Assembly (NCBI GenBank): GCA_016717595.1
Contig: JADKFE010000001.1
Location: forward strand, 124,001 to 188,000
Source of the DNA: Deltaproteobacteria bacterium
GTDB taxonomy: Bacteria; Myxococcota_A; UBA796; CAJQPC01
Reading direction: 5' to 3'
DNA length: 64,000 bases
The notes beneath the pieces were generated by a model that saw only the letters and a program-made list of their open reading frames with translations, did no database searches and was not told the DNA's origin. Both the position numbers and the translations under genes were made by a program. Shown piece by piece: positions 17,550-29,621 of the stretch; position 1 is the stretch's first letter; each line of letters begins with the position of its first letter.

Positions 17550-18053
17550 TTAGAGCGCGGTCAGGCTGAGCACGACCTCACGGCTGTCTTCGCCGCCGCG
17601 CTCGCAGCGGTCGGTGAGCCGGCCGGTCAAACGCGCCGTCGTGCCGTTGAGCGTGGTGGGGTCGGGCACGCTGAAGATGACCAGCTCACCGAGCACGCCG
17701 AAGTGGCCGGCGTCGTCGAGGGGCGTGAGCGCCCGAGGCTGATCCACCAACAGCGCGATCTCGGCGCCCTCTTGTTCGACGCTGAACCAGATGTGGGGGT
17801 TCGTGAGCTCAAAGGGGTAGTTTGGGTCACCCACGTCTACGCCGGTGGCCCGCAGGCTGGCGTAGACGTGGTAGCCGCCTTGGGGGCCTCGCTCAAAGGG
17901 CAGGGGGTCGCCGTCGCTCAGCGGGATGAAGGTGTCGACGCCTGTGCCGAGCTCGACGGTGGTGTCCAGCGTGGGGCAGCTCGTGTCCTCATCGTCGCGG
18001 CCTGGGCAGCCACAGAGCGCGATGAGCGCCATCAGGGATGGGATTCGCGACAT
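17550..18053 (-). CDS. Hypothetical lipoprotein
   Basis: A 167-residue product with a lipoprotein signal, MSRIPSLMALIALCGCPGRDDEDTSC, where the lipobox is at Cys14 or Cys16, followed by an acidic linker. The mature part is beta-rich (GGYHVYASLRATGV, PHIWFSVEQEGAEIALLV, TARLTGRLTDRCERGG) and contains a candidate disulfide pair. It has the look of the small outer-membrane lipoproteins abundant in this genome. No family is recognised. It converges on the ATP-grasp gene with a 5-bp gap. Confidence 0.65.
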   Translation of the reverse strand: MSRIPSLMALIALCGCPGRDDEDTSCPTLDTTVELGTGVDTFIPLSDGDPLPFERGPQGGYHVYASLRATGVDVGDPNYPFELTNPHIWFSVEQEGAEIALLVDQPRALTPLDDAGHFGVLGELVIFSVPDPTTLNGTTARLTGRLTDRCERGGEDSREVVLSLTAL

Positions 18054-18145
18054 TCTGATCAGCCTTTTGAGCGCTAATTTTCAGGGTTATCGTATCCAAG
18101 TTCCAGCCTGCGGGCGCCATCCCAATCTCGCGGAGTGACGAGACC

Positions 18146-19933
18146 ATGACCCGGACCCTGCTGCTCTTCTTGCCCCTCTCAGTCCTGTTCGCCTGCAAAG
18201 ACGCTCCAGAGCCCACGGACAGCGCCGTGGATCCGTTCTCGGCTGAGGTGTTGCCCGCGGGCGCCCACCCGAGCGCGGCGTTCATGTCGGTGGGCGGCAC
18301 CGGCCCCGATGACGTGTGGGTCGCGGGCGCAGACCCAGGCACCGGCGGCCTGGCGCTTCATTGGGATGGGTCACAGTGGACGACCTTGGCCAACGCCTCG
18401 CTCTACGATCTGTGGTGGGTTCACGCCTTCGACGCGGACAGCGTGATGTTCGCCGGGGCCGGGGCGACGATCCTCTCCTGGGACGGCGTGACGCTCACCC
18501 GTCACAAGACGCCGGGCCTCGCCCGCGACACGGTGTACGGCCTCTGGGGGGCCTCGCCGGATGAGGTCTGGGCGGTGGGCGGCTGGGCGGGGCGCTGGGG
18601 CTTCCTCTGGCGTTACGACGGCTCGGAGTGGCAGAACGTGAGCCTGCCCGACGACATGCCGCTGGACGCCAACGGCGAGCTGCCGGCCTTGCTCAAGGTC
18701 TGGGGCCGGGCCAAGGATGACGTGTACGTCGTCGGCGGCAACGGCACGATCCTTCATTACGACGGATCAAGCTGGTCGGTCGTTGAGAGCGGCACCACGG
18801 CCCGGCTGTTCACCGTCACCGGGAACGCCGAGCAGATCGCCGTGACCGGCGGCGACTCCAGCGGCGTGCTGCTGCTGGGAGACGCCGCCAAGGGCTTCAC
18901 CGACGCCACCCCGCCCGGCGCCCCGGTGCTGCAGGGCCTCAGCTTTGAGGACGGCGGCGCCTTGTGGGTGACCGGCGCCGACGCGGCGATCTTCCGGCGT
19001 GAGGGCGGAGAGTGGACGTACATCCCCAACGATGAGGAGACCCCGCCGGAGTCTCTACACGGCGCCTGGCACGACGGTGAGTCGTTGTGGGCCGTGGGCG
19101 GCGCGGTGTTGACCGGATCGCTCAGCGAGGGCGTGATCTGGCGCACGGACAAGCCCACGGAGCTCTTCGTCGCGGAGGAGATCGAGACCCCGGCGGCGAG
19201 CTGCCCCGAGGGCTACGCAGATCCCGTCCCTGACGGCTCCATCGCCCATCGGTGGAACGAGCAGATGATCAACAGCATCCGGCGCGACCTCCCCCGGCCC
19301 GGCGTTCACGCCAGAAACCTGTTCCACGTCAGCGCGGCGATGTGGGACGCCTGGGCGGCCTATGACGAGGTCGCAGACGGCCTCTTGACCTCGGAGAAGC
19401 TCACCAGCGACGACGTCGAAGGCGACCGTGAGATCGCCATCTCTTACGCCGCTTACCGCGTGTTGACGCATCGGTACGCCGCCGCGAACGGCGGGGCGAC
19501 GTCTACGGCCTGCTACGACGACTTCATGGGGGTCTTGGGCTTAGACCCCACCGACACCCACACCGACGGCGAGGACCCCGTCGCCCTTGGCAACCGCGTC
19601 GCTGAGGCGATCATCGACCACTACGCCGACGACGGCGCCAACGAGCACGACAACTACAAAGACACGACGGGCTGGACCTCTCCCAACCCGCCCATCGTCG
19701 TGGATGACCCGGGCGTCGGCGCCTTGGTAGACCCGAACGAGTGGACGCTGTTGAACATCGCGCTCGCGGAGACGCAGAACGGCATCGTGCTCGACTCGGG
19801 CCTGCAGGGCTACATCTGCCCCACCTGGGGCCTCGTGGAGCCGTTCTCCATCGCCGGGCCGCCGGAGACGATGAGCCCCGCCCAAGATGAGCGACGCCGA
19901 GATGGCGGAGTGGGTGATGGACGTCGTGCGTAA
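18146..19933 (+). CDS. 5' part of a frameshifted lipoprotein: beta-propeller plus start of vanadium-haloperoxidase-like domain
   Basis: The frame begins MTRTLLLFLPLSVLFAC, a lipoprotein signal with lipobox Cys17. Residues about 40-340 form propeller-type repeats of the kind VWVAGAD...GLALHWDGSQW and VYVVGGNGTILHYDGSSW. From SIAHRWNEQMINSIRRDLPRPGVHARNLFHVSAAMWDAWAAYD the sequence is the N-terminal helical half of a vanadium-haloperoxidase/PAP2-related protein. Coding similarity stops near 19884-19886 (CAAGATGAGC), where the next frame takes over. The last 15 codons (QDERRRDGG...) look non-native. The intact gene would be about 935 residues. Confidence 0.75.
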   Translation: MTRTLLLFLPLSVLFACKDAPEPTDSAVDPFSAEVLPAGAHPSAAFMSVGGTGPDDVWVAGADPGTGGLALHWDGSQWTTLANASLYDLWWVHAFDADSVMFAGAGATILSWDGVTLTRHKTPGLARDTVYGLWGASPDEVWAVGGWAGRWGFLWRYDGSEWQNVSLPDDMPLDANGELPALLKVWGRAKDDVYVVGGNGTILHYDGSSWSVVESGTTARLFTVTGNAEQIAVTGGDSSGVLLLGDAAKGFTDATPPGAPVLQGLSFEDGGALWVTGADAAIFRREGGEWTYIPNDEETPPESLHGAWHDGESLWAVGGAVLTGSLSEGVIWRTDKPTELFVAEEIETPAASCPEGYADPVPDGSIAHRWNEQMINSIRRDLPRPGVHARNLFHVSAAMWDAWAAYDEVADGLLTSEKLTSDDVEGDREIAISYAAYRVLTHRYAAANGGATSTACYDDFMGVLGLDPTDTHTDGEDPVALGNRVAEAIIDHYADDGANEHDNYKDTTGWTSPNPPIVVDDPGVGALVDPNEWTLLNIALAETQNGIVLDSGLQGYICPTWGLVEPFSIAGPPETMSPAQDERRRDGGVGDGRRA

Positions 19934-20954
19934 GACGTCTTGGCTTGATGTGGCCGACACCGAGACCATCGACCTCTCTCCGGGCGCCTATGGCAACAAC
20001 GGCCTCGGCGCCAACGACGGCCTCGGCCACGCGGTCAACCCCGTCACCGGCTCGTCGTATGAGCCGAACATCACGCTGCGCTCTGACTTTGGCCGTGTGC
20101 TCGCCGAGTATTGGGCGGATGGCCCCAAGTCCGAGACCCCGCCGGGCCACTGGAACGTCATCGCCAACGACGTGAGCGACGCCTTGCCCCAGGATGAGCT
20201 GCGCATCGGCGGCGAGGGCGACCCGGTGGACCGCCTGCAATGGGACGTGAGCCTCTATCTGGCGATCAACGGCGCCGTTCACGACGCGGCGATCACCGCC
20301 TGGGGCGTGAAGCGCGACTACACGGCGGCCCGGCCGATTCAGCTCATCCGCTACATGGCGAGCCTGGGGCAGTCGTCGGATCCCACCCTGCCCAGCTACA
20401 ACGCTGGGGGCCTGCCCCTGGAGGACGGCGTCGTCGAGCTGATCACTGAAGAGAGCTCCGCCCCCGGCGAGCGCCACCATGAGCTGCGCTGGTTTGTGGG
20501 TGAGCTGGCGATCTACACCTGGCGGGGTGAGCCCGGCGACCGCGCCAACGACGTCGGCGGCCACGCCTGGGTGCGCGCTGTGGAGTGGATCCCCTACCAA
20601 CGCCGCACCTTCGTGACGCCGGGCTTCCCCGGGTACATCTCCGGGCACAGCACGTTCAGCCGCGCCGCCGCCGAGGTGTTGACCTCGTTCACCGGCAGCG
20701 CGTACTACCCCGGCGGTCTGGGCGAGTTCGTCGCGAACCCCAGCGCGTACCTCGTGTTTGAGGACGGCCCGATCCACGAGGTGCGCCTGCAGTGGGCCAC
20801 CTACTACGACGCCGCGGACCAGGCCGGTCAGTCCCGCATCTGGGGCGGGATTCACATCTGGCCCGACGACGGCGACGGCCGGCGTCAGGGCTCTGAGGTG
20901 GGGCTGAGCGCTTATGCGCTGGCTCGGGACTACATGGACGGCACGGCCTACTGA
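19887..20954 (+). CDS. 3' part of the frameshifted gene: vanadium-haloperoxidase / PAP2-like catalytic domain
   Basis: This frame continues the previous one after a one-base shift, so MSDAEMAEWVMDVVRKTSWL is probably internal sequence, not a new start; no ribosome-binding site precedes it. It carries the acid-phosphatase/haloperoxidase signatures: KRDYTAARPIQLIRYMA (Lys/Arg of the vanadate or phosphate site), PGFPGYISGHSTFSRAAAEVL (SGH motif) and SRIWGGIHIWPDDGDGRRQG (Arg-x5-His-type motif). The fold would bind vanadate or phosphate and could oxidise halides or hydrolyse phosphoesters outside the cytoplasm. Its stop overlaps the convergent CPBP gene by 7 bp. Confidence 0.75.
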   Translation: MSDAEMAEWVMDVVRKTSWLDVADTETIDLSPGAYGNNGLGANDGLGHAVNPVTGSSYEPNITLRSDFGRVLAEYWADGPKSETPPGHWNVIANDVSDALPQDELRIGGEGDPVDRLQWDVSLYLAINGAVHDAAITAWGVKRDYTAARPIQLIRYMASLGQSSDPTLPSYNAGGLPLEDGVVELITEESSAPGERHHELRWFVGELAIYTWRGEPGDRANDVGGHAWVRAVEWIPYQRRTFVTPGFPGYISGHSTFSRAAAEVLTSFTGSAYYPGGLGEFVANPSAYLVFEDGPIHEVRLQWATYYDAADQAGQSRIWGGIHIWPDDGDGRRQGSEVGLSAYALARDYMDGTAY

Positions 20955-21841
20955 GCCTGAGGATCGAGGCGGGCCTCACGGCGCCGCCACAGCCAGATGA
21001 GCCCGTTGGCGACGACGAGGCTCATCATCCCCGGGAGCCCGACGGCCCCGGTGGTGAGGTCGTCGCCGCCGGTGACCACGAGCAGGGGCACCCCGGCGGC
21101 GGCGTTGAAGGTGCCGTGGAGGACGGCGGCGTGCCACACGCTGCCGCCGCGCTCGCGGACGAGGGTGTGCAGGGGGCTCAGCAAGACGCAGAACACGGCG
21201 AACAGCGGCACGCCGAGGAGCGGGTGCTGGGGGTAGTTGTAGCCCTGGAGGATCACCGGGGCGTGCCAAAAGCCCCAGGCCACGCCGGTCAACAACGACA
21301 CGCTCCAGAAGCCGCGGCCGTCAAGCGCCTTCAACATGAAGCCGCGCCAGCCGATCTCCTCCCCAAAGGCGAACAGCGCGTTCACCGTGAGGCCCGCGCC
21401 GACGGCCTGGAGCAAGCTCAGCCAGTAGGGGTGAATGGGGAGCTGATTGAGCGTGGCCGTGGCCTCGGCGAGCTGATCAGGGGTCATCACGCCGGACACA
21501 CGGCTGAGGATGCTCGCCGGGTCGGGGTTGAAGCTGACCCCGGGCATCAAGAGCTGAAAGGCCGTGGTGAGCAGGGCCAAGCCCAAGGGCGCGAGGACGG
21601 CGACCAGCAGCCAGCGGTTGAGCACCGGGCGCAGGCCCAGGGGCTCAACGAGGGCCTCCCCCTTGGCACGCTGGGCGGCCCAGGCGCCGACGGTGGGCGT
21701 CCACATCATCAGCGCGGCCAGGGCGACGAAGCCCAGCGTGCCGGGCCCTTGGCCGATGAGCCCAGCGCCCCCGCCGAGCAGGGCGGCGAGGGCATAAGAG
21801 ACGACGAGGTACCGAAGGAGCGCGGGGGGCATGGTGGTCAC
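20948..21841 (-). CDS. CPBP-family intramembrane metalloprotease (Abi/CAAX-like)
   Basis: A 297-residue polytopic membrane protein with the three CPBP motifs: FGEEIGWRGFML (EExxxR), GVAWGFWHAPVIL (FxxxH) and VLHGTFNAAAG (HxxxN/D). About seven to eight hydrophobic helices are visible. The family includes CAAX prenyl proteases and bacteriocin-immunity proteins. The substrate is unknown and no bacteriocin gene is nearby. It lies 24 bp upstream of nothing recognisable in its own direction and follows the response-regulator gene with a 24-bp gap. Confidence 0.85.
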   Translation of the reverse strand: MTTMPPALLRYLVVSYALAALLGGGAGLIGQGPGTLGFVALAALMMWTPTVGAWAAQRAKGEALVEPLGLRPVLNRWLLVAVLAPLGLALLTTAFQLLMPGVSFNPDPASILSRVSGVMTPDQLAEATATLNQLPIHPYWLSLLQAVGAGLTVNALFAFGEEIGWRGFMLKALDGRGFWSVSLLTGVAWGFWHAPVILQGYNYPQHPLLGVPLFAVFCVLLSPLHTLVRERGGSVWHAAVLHGTFNAAAGVPLLVVTGGDDLTTGAVGLPGMMSLVVANGLIWLWRRREARLDPQAQ

Positions 21842-21865
21842 CGAGGGGTGATGATTCGCCCCCTC

Positions 21866-22564
21866 TTACGGCTCAAAGCGGTATCCAGTCCCATGAACCG
21901 TGAGAATGTGCCGGGGATCTGACGGCACGGCCTCGACCTTCTTGCGGAGCTTGAGGATCTGGTTGTCGACGGTGCGGGTGGTCAGAGACGTCGAGCTGTA
22001 GCCCCAGACCTCTTGGAGCAAGGTCTCCCGGGGCACATCGGCGCCGCGATGGGAGATCAAGAAGTCGAGCACCCGGGCCTCGTGGGTGGTGAGGCGGTGC
22101 TCTTCGCCGCGGGTCCAGAGCACCCGGCGGCGCAGATCCACGGTGCAGTCGCCGAAGGTGAAGGTCTCGGCGGTCACCGGGCGGGGCTCGGTGGTGCGGC
22201 CACGCAGGCGGGCCTTCACCCGGGCGATGAGCTCCCGCAGCGAGAAGGGCTTGGTGACGTAGTCATCCGCGCCCATCTCTAAGCCGAGCACCCGGTCGAT
22301 CTCTTCGCCCTTCGCCGTGAGCATGATGATCTGAACGTGGGCGTTCTCGTTCTTGACCGCGCGCAGCACGGCGAGGCCGTCCATGCCGGGCAACATCACG
22401 TCGAGGAGCAGGAGATCGGGAGGATCACGGCGCACGGCGGCGAGGCCGTCTTCGCCGTTGTCGTACCGCTCGACCTCGTAACGTTCATGCTCCAACATCT
22501 TGGTGACGCCCAAGGCGATGGTGTCGTCGTCCTCGACGAGGATGATGCGGGCCGTAGGCTCCAT
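21866..22564 (-). CDS. OmpR/PhoB-family response regulator
   Basis: A 232-residue protein with receiver and winged-helix domains. The acidic pocket is ILVEDDD, the phosphoacceptor Asp55 lies in LLLLDVMLPGMDG, and Lys of the receiver lies in DDYVTKPFSLREL. The C-terminal DNA-binding domain runs from about residue 130, with TTHEARVLDFLISHRG and the end TVHGTGYRFEP. It is 30 bp downstream of a histidine kinase gene in the same orientation, so it is the likely output of that kinase. Target promoters cannot be told. Confidence 0.93.
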   Translation of the reverse strand: MEPTARIILVEDDDTIALGVTKMLEHERYEVERYDNGEDGLAAVRRDPPDLLLLDVMLPGMDGLAVLRAVKNENAHVQIIMLTAKGEEIDRVLGLEMGADDYVTKPFSLRELIARVKARLRGRTTEPRPVTAETFTFGDCTVDLRRRVLWTRGEEHRLTTHEARVLDFLISHRGADVPRETLLQEVWGYSSTSLTTRTVDNQILKLRKKVEAVPSDPRHILTVHGTGYRFEP

Positions 22565-22594
22565 CAGCGGACTCCTGAGCGCGTGAATGAGCGC

Positions 22595-24601
22595 TTATGA
22601 TAACGGCAGGCGCACGATGAATCTCGCCCCACCTGTGGTTGCTTCGCGGCACTCGACCCGACCCCGCTGGGAGAGCACCGCCTGGGCGACGAAGGCGAGC
22701 CCGAGCCCGTGCCCACCTTGCTTGCCGCGACCTGGGCCTTCGATGCGCACAAAACGCTCAAAGATGGCCTTTCGTTTGTTGGCGGGCACCCCGATGCCGT
22801 TGTCGAAGACCTCGACGGTGGCGTAGCGGCCGTCCTGGCGAAGGGCCAGCCACACCTGGGGATCGCGCCGCTCGGTGTTGCGGTACTTGAGCGCGTTGTC
22901 GAGCAGGCAGACCAAGGCGTCGCGCACGAGCTTGGCGTCGCCGGAGATCGGCACGGGGCGATCGCCGAGCTGGAGGTGAAGGCGCACCCCGGCGTCGTTC
23001 ATGCGGGGCGCCCACTCCTCAGCGATCTGGTTGAGCAGCTCACGCAGCTCGTAGGGGGCCTTCGCCGCCGGGGTCTGGGCGCGGGCGACGGCGAGGATCT
23101 CCTCGATGCGGGAGGTGAGGCGGTCGCTCTCGGTGACGATGCGCCCGGCGTAGCTCTCGATGGTGCGGGGGTCTTGCTCGGGGATGAGCTCCAGGCTCTC
23201 GGCCATCACGCGGATGCCGGCGAGGGGCGTCTTGAGCTCGTGGGTGACCCGGGTGACGAACTCGCGCTGGCGGTCGAGGAGCTCTTGCTCTTTGCGGTAG
23301 GCGTTCTGCAGCGCGAGGAGCGCCCACACGCCCATCAGGCTCATCACGAACACGGAGACGGACTCGGCGAGGGTCTGGCGGGTGTTCTCACTTCGTGCGT
23401 CGGTGAGCCGGGACTCGGTGTACGCGAGCTTGAGGTGCGCGAGCAGGCCGCCCAGAGGCTGCTGAACCGCGACGCCCTCGACGTCGTCCCCGCCCGCCAC
23501 CCACACGTCGTTCACGGTGCGCACGATGAGGTGGGTGTCGAGGCTGCCTTGTTCGGCTTGTTCGCCGAGCAGCTCGTCCAACAAGGTGGGCTGGTCGATC
23601 TGCACCGCGGCGAAGAGCTGATCGTTGGGCAGCCAGGTCCAGACGAGCAGGTAGGACCGCGGCGCGTACTGGTCAAACACCGCGTGCAGGCCGGTCTCGG
23701 GGCTCGCGTTTCGTAAGAGCCCACGCTCAAACTCACCCCAGCCCGCGAGGCGGCGGTCGGCCAAGGCCGCGAGGGGCTCAAGGGCGCGGGCCTCGGCGGC
23801 GGCGCCTAAGTCGCGTAGATCGGGGATCACCGAGTTCTTGAGCTTGCCCAAGGAGCGATCCAGGCCCGGGCCGCGTAAGGCGCCGATCTCTTCACCCAAG
23901 GTCGTGAGGCGGCGGGCGGCGCCGTCGCGGTCGCCGGAGTCGCGGGCGGCGGAGGCCGCGAGCTGCTGCAGGCTGAGCACGCCGGTGAGGGGCAGGCCGC
24001 CGCGTAAGGACTCGTCGATGCGGGCGGGCAGAGGCGCGGCGTCGGCGGCGAGGAGCGCGTCTTGGGGCAGGCCCGCGTCGAGGAGGCTCTGCACGAGCTG
24101 CACCCGGGCGAAGAGCCGCAGGGCGGGCTCGGCGCCGTGATCGGCGCACAAGGCGTAGGCCACCCGCGCCTCGGCCTCGTCCCCGAGCTCACGCGCGCTC
24201 GTCGCCTGGCGAATGCACGACTCGGAGTTGAGCGCGGGCAGGTTGTAGTCGGGGGGCTCGGTGGGGTAGACCACCTTTCGTACACCCCGCTCGTCCCGCC
24301 AGAGGTAGAGCGCCTGCAGCCAAGGGGTGCGCTCGCTGCGGGTGCGCTCAAGCTCCGCGAGGCTCGGCTCAACCAGGGGCGGGTCGAGGTTGTCCATGAA
24401 CGCGATGACCGCGTCGCTGACACGCTCCTCCCAACGATCCGCGAGGCGGCCCAGATCACGCTCGGCTTCAGCGATGGCTCGGCGCTCACGGTCTTGGTAA
24501 CGAGACGTCGTGTTGACCAGCCCAAACAACGAGAAGAACAGCACCACCAGCGCCATTCCGACGGTGGCGGGGAGGTGCCGTGAGCGGGAGCCGTCTTGCA
24601 T
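22595..24601 (-). CDS. Membrane sensor histidine kinase with large extracytoplasmic domain
   Basis: A 668-residue kinase. One transmembrane segment lies at about residues 14-31 and a second at about 410-432, enclosing a helical, TPR-like sensor domain of nearly 380 residues. The H-box is FVTRVTHELKTPL with His454. The ATPase domain has LLDNALKYRN (N box), VEVFDNGIGVP (G1) and QGGHGLGLAFVAQ (G2). It should autophosphorylate and pass phosphate to the OmpR-type regulator downstream. The sensor domain has no family I recognise; it includes candidate periplasmic Cys residues (SESCIRQ, ALCADHG). Confidence 0.9.
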   Translation of the reverse strand: MQDGSRSRHLPATVGMALVVLFFSLFGLVNTTSRYQDRERRAIAEAERDLGRLADRWEERVSDAVIAFMDNLDPPLVEPSLAELERTRSERTPWLQALYLWRDERGVRKVVYPTEPPDYNLPALNSESCIRQATSARELGDEAEARVAYALCADHGAEPALRLFARVQLVQSLLDAGLPQDALLAADAAPLPARIDESLRGGLPLTGVLSLQQLAASAARDSGDRDGAARRLTTLGEEIGALRGPGLDRSLGKLKNSVIPDLRDLGAAAEARALEPLAALADRRLAGWGEFERGLLRNASPETGLHAVFDQYAPRSYLLVWTWLPNDQLFAAVQIDQPTLLDELLGEQAEQGSLDTHLIVRTVNDVWVAGGDDVEGVAVQQPLGGLLAHLKLAYTESRLTDARSENTRQTLAESVSVFVMSLMGVWALLALQNAYRKEQELLDRQREFVTRVTHELKTPLAGIRVMAESLELIPEQDPRTIESYAGRIVTESDRLTSRIEEILAVARAQTPAAKAPYELRELLNQIAEEWAPRMNDAGVRLHLQLGDRPVPISGDAKLVRDALVCLLDNALKYRNTERRDPQVWLALRQDGRYATVEVFDNGIGVPANKRKAIFERFVRIEGPGRGKQGGHGLGLAFVAQAVLSQRGRVECREATTGGARFIVRLPLS

Positions 24602-24643
24602 GGGGCCTTGGCGCGGTGCCTTGGGGCGGACACGCCCGGCGGA

Positions 24644-25654
24644 TTAGCTCGGGGCGGGGGCGGCGGCCACGGCCTCTGAGGGGGGCTCACTCGCCGAGCG
24701 CACGGCGTTTCGCCCCGACTGCTTGGCCTGGTACATGGCCCGATCGGCGCGGTCGAGCCAGAAGACGATCTCCTCTTCAGGCAGCTTCTGGGCCACCCCT
24801 AAGCTCGCGGTGACCTTGAGGCCTACGGCGGTGCGCGACCAGTCGTGGGTGCCGATGGTCTTGCGGAGGCGCTCGGCGACGTCGGCGGCGCCCTTCTCGT
24901 CGGTGCCGGGCAAAAAGACGAGGATCTCTTCGCCGCCGTAACGGGCGCAGGTGTCGCTGTCGCGGACGTCGAGCAGCACAAGCCGGGCGAGGGCCTGCAA
25001 CACCTGATCACCGACGCGGTGGCCGAAGGTGTCGTTGATCGACTTGAACCGATCGACGTCGAGGAAGATGACCGAGAACGGCTGCCCGGCGTCTTCGCAG
25101 CGGGCGAGCAGGGCCGGCAGCCGCTCGTCGAGCCAGGCGCGGGTCTGGAGGCCGGTGAGGGGGTCGGTGCCCGCGGCGCGCATCCTCTCCAGCACTCGGC
25201 TGAGGTGGTGCAGCTCATCCAGGCCGAGCAGGTCGAGGCGCAAGGAGACGGCGCCGATCTCCAGGTGGTCCCCCGGGCGAAGCAGGGCGCGCTGCACCGT
25301 GGCGCCGTTCACGGCGGTGCCGTTGGTGCTGCCGAGGTCGTACACCGAGATCTCGCCGCCATCATCGCAGCGTAACGACGCGTGGTTCCGAGAGACCGAG
25401 GCGTCGCCCAACACCAACCCGGCGGACTCATCGCGGCCGATGACCATCTCTTGGCCGCCGGAGAGCGTCACGAACTGGAGCAGGTCGGGCCCAGCGACCA
25501 CACGCACCGTCGGGATGAGCACCCCTCGACCCCGGCGACCGCGGGGCAGCGTGAGCTTCATCGTGACGTCAGCGGGCTCCTCCATGTGTGTGCGCCCAGC
25601 GCCTACGCTGAACAGAGAGTCGGACTTGGGGTCTGAGTTCTCGCTGTTGGACAT
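24644..25654 (-). CDS. FHA-GGDEF diguanylate cyclase
   Basis: A 336-residue cytoplasmic protein. An FHA domain (about residues 50-140) has the phosphothreonine-binding pattern MVIGRDESAGLVLGDASVSRNHASLR and DLGSTNGTAVNG. A GGDEF domain follows (DPLTGLQTRAWLDERL, FLDVDRFKSINDTFGHRVGDQVL, ARYGGEEILVFLPG). The active site is GGEEI and an RxxD inhibition site (RDSD) lies exactly five residues before it, so active synthesis of c-di-GMP with product inhibition is expected. It probably responds to Ser/Thr phosphorylation through FHA. It stands alone, 42 bp from the histidine kinase gene. Confidence 0.92.
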   Translation of the reverse strand: MSNSENSDPKSDSLFSVGAGRTHMEEPADVTMKLTLPRGRRGRGVLIPTVRVVAGPDLLQFVTLSGGQEMVIGRDESAGLVLGDASVSRNHASLRCDDGGEISVYDLGSTNGTAVNGATVQRALLRPGDHLEIGAVSLRLDLLGLDELHHLSRVLERMRAAGTDPLTGLQTRAWLDERLPALLARCEDAGQPFSVIFLDVDRFKSINDTFGHRVGDQVLQALARLVLLDVRDSDTCARYGGEEILVFLPGTDEKGAADVAERLRKTIGTHDWSRTAVGLKVTASLGVAQKLPEEEIVFWLDRADRAMYQAKQSGRNAVRSASEPPSEAVAAAPAPS

Positions 25655-25819
25655 CCGCGAAGGCTCCAGAGGCTGCTCTCACCCTACCGCATCACTGGGC
25701 CGGGGCCAACACCCTTGAGATCACAAGGCGCTGGGGGCCAGAAAATAACGCGCTGTTCGCCTGCTTCAACGCCAAGCTCCGCGCGATGCACGCACGCGGA
25801 GGGGCGAAGGCACGAGATT

Positions 25820-29125
<3,306 letters not shown>

Positions 29126-29192
29126 CGAGCCCGAGAAGGAGATCGCGCGGTCGAGGGTGCTCGTGGAGCCGTCGCCGTCGTCGCTGCGCAGA

Positions 29193-29483
29193 TCAAAGCC
29201 GAAGGTCCAGGTTCCTTCGTTGAGCGCGGCGCCTTTCAGCGGCCTGCCACGGCGCGTCGGCCACCCGCATGCGCAGGTAGAGCGCGTCCTCGTCGGCGTA
29301 CCAGTAGCCGACCGGCGCGCTGGCGTCGCCGACGAGGTCGACGTGGGCGCCGGCCTCGGCGTCGCCGAACACGTCGCTCATCGCCGCGCCGCCTTGGGTG
29401 ATCGGCACCCAGTCTGCGCTCGACGGCCAGGCCCAGGCGGCGCCCGACGCCAGAAGAAGCGTGAGGCAGGACATCATGTACAC
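29193..29483 (-). CDS. 5' part (signal peptide and first domain) of the frameshifted TSP3/OmpA gene
   Basis: It begins MYMMSCLTLLLASGAAWAWPSSADWVP, a clear signal peptide with cleavage after AWA, followed by the start of a beta-sandwich (DADEDALYLRMRVADAPWQ-like). After residue 78 the frame degenerates into Arg-rich codons (ERRRAQRRNL) and stops. The frame one base away continues with LKGAALNEGTWTFGFDLRSD. Removing one base between 29239 and 29244 restores a continuous protein of about 1,220 residues. It is therefore the true N-terminus of the downstream OmpA-family protein and not a separate gene. Confidence 0.75.
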   Translation of the reverse strand: MYMMSCLTLLLASGAAWAWPSSADWVPITQGGAAMSDVFGDAEAGAHVDLVGDASAPVGYWYADEDALYLRMRVADAPWQAAERRRAQRRNLDLRL

Positions 29484-29621
29484 CTCGGCGGTTGCGTCAT
29501 GCAGATCATCGATGCTTCCTGGCGCCAGTCAGGCGGGCAGGGGAGTGTGTGGAGACCAGGGGGTGCGTCTAGGGGTCGGGCCGCGCGTGCGAGACGGCGG
29601 GACGAACGCTATGAGAAGTGT

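Noticed and set aside
19611..20855. 414-codon minus-strand ORF over the haloperoxidase gene
   Set aside because: It has low-complexity Arg/Val/Gly composition, and the opposite strand has SGHS and PAP2 motifs.
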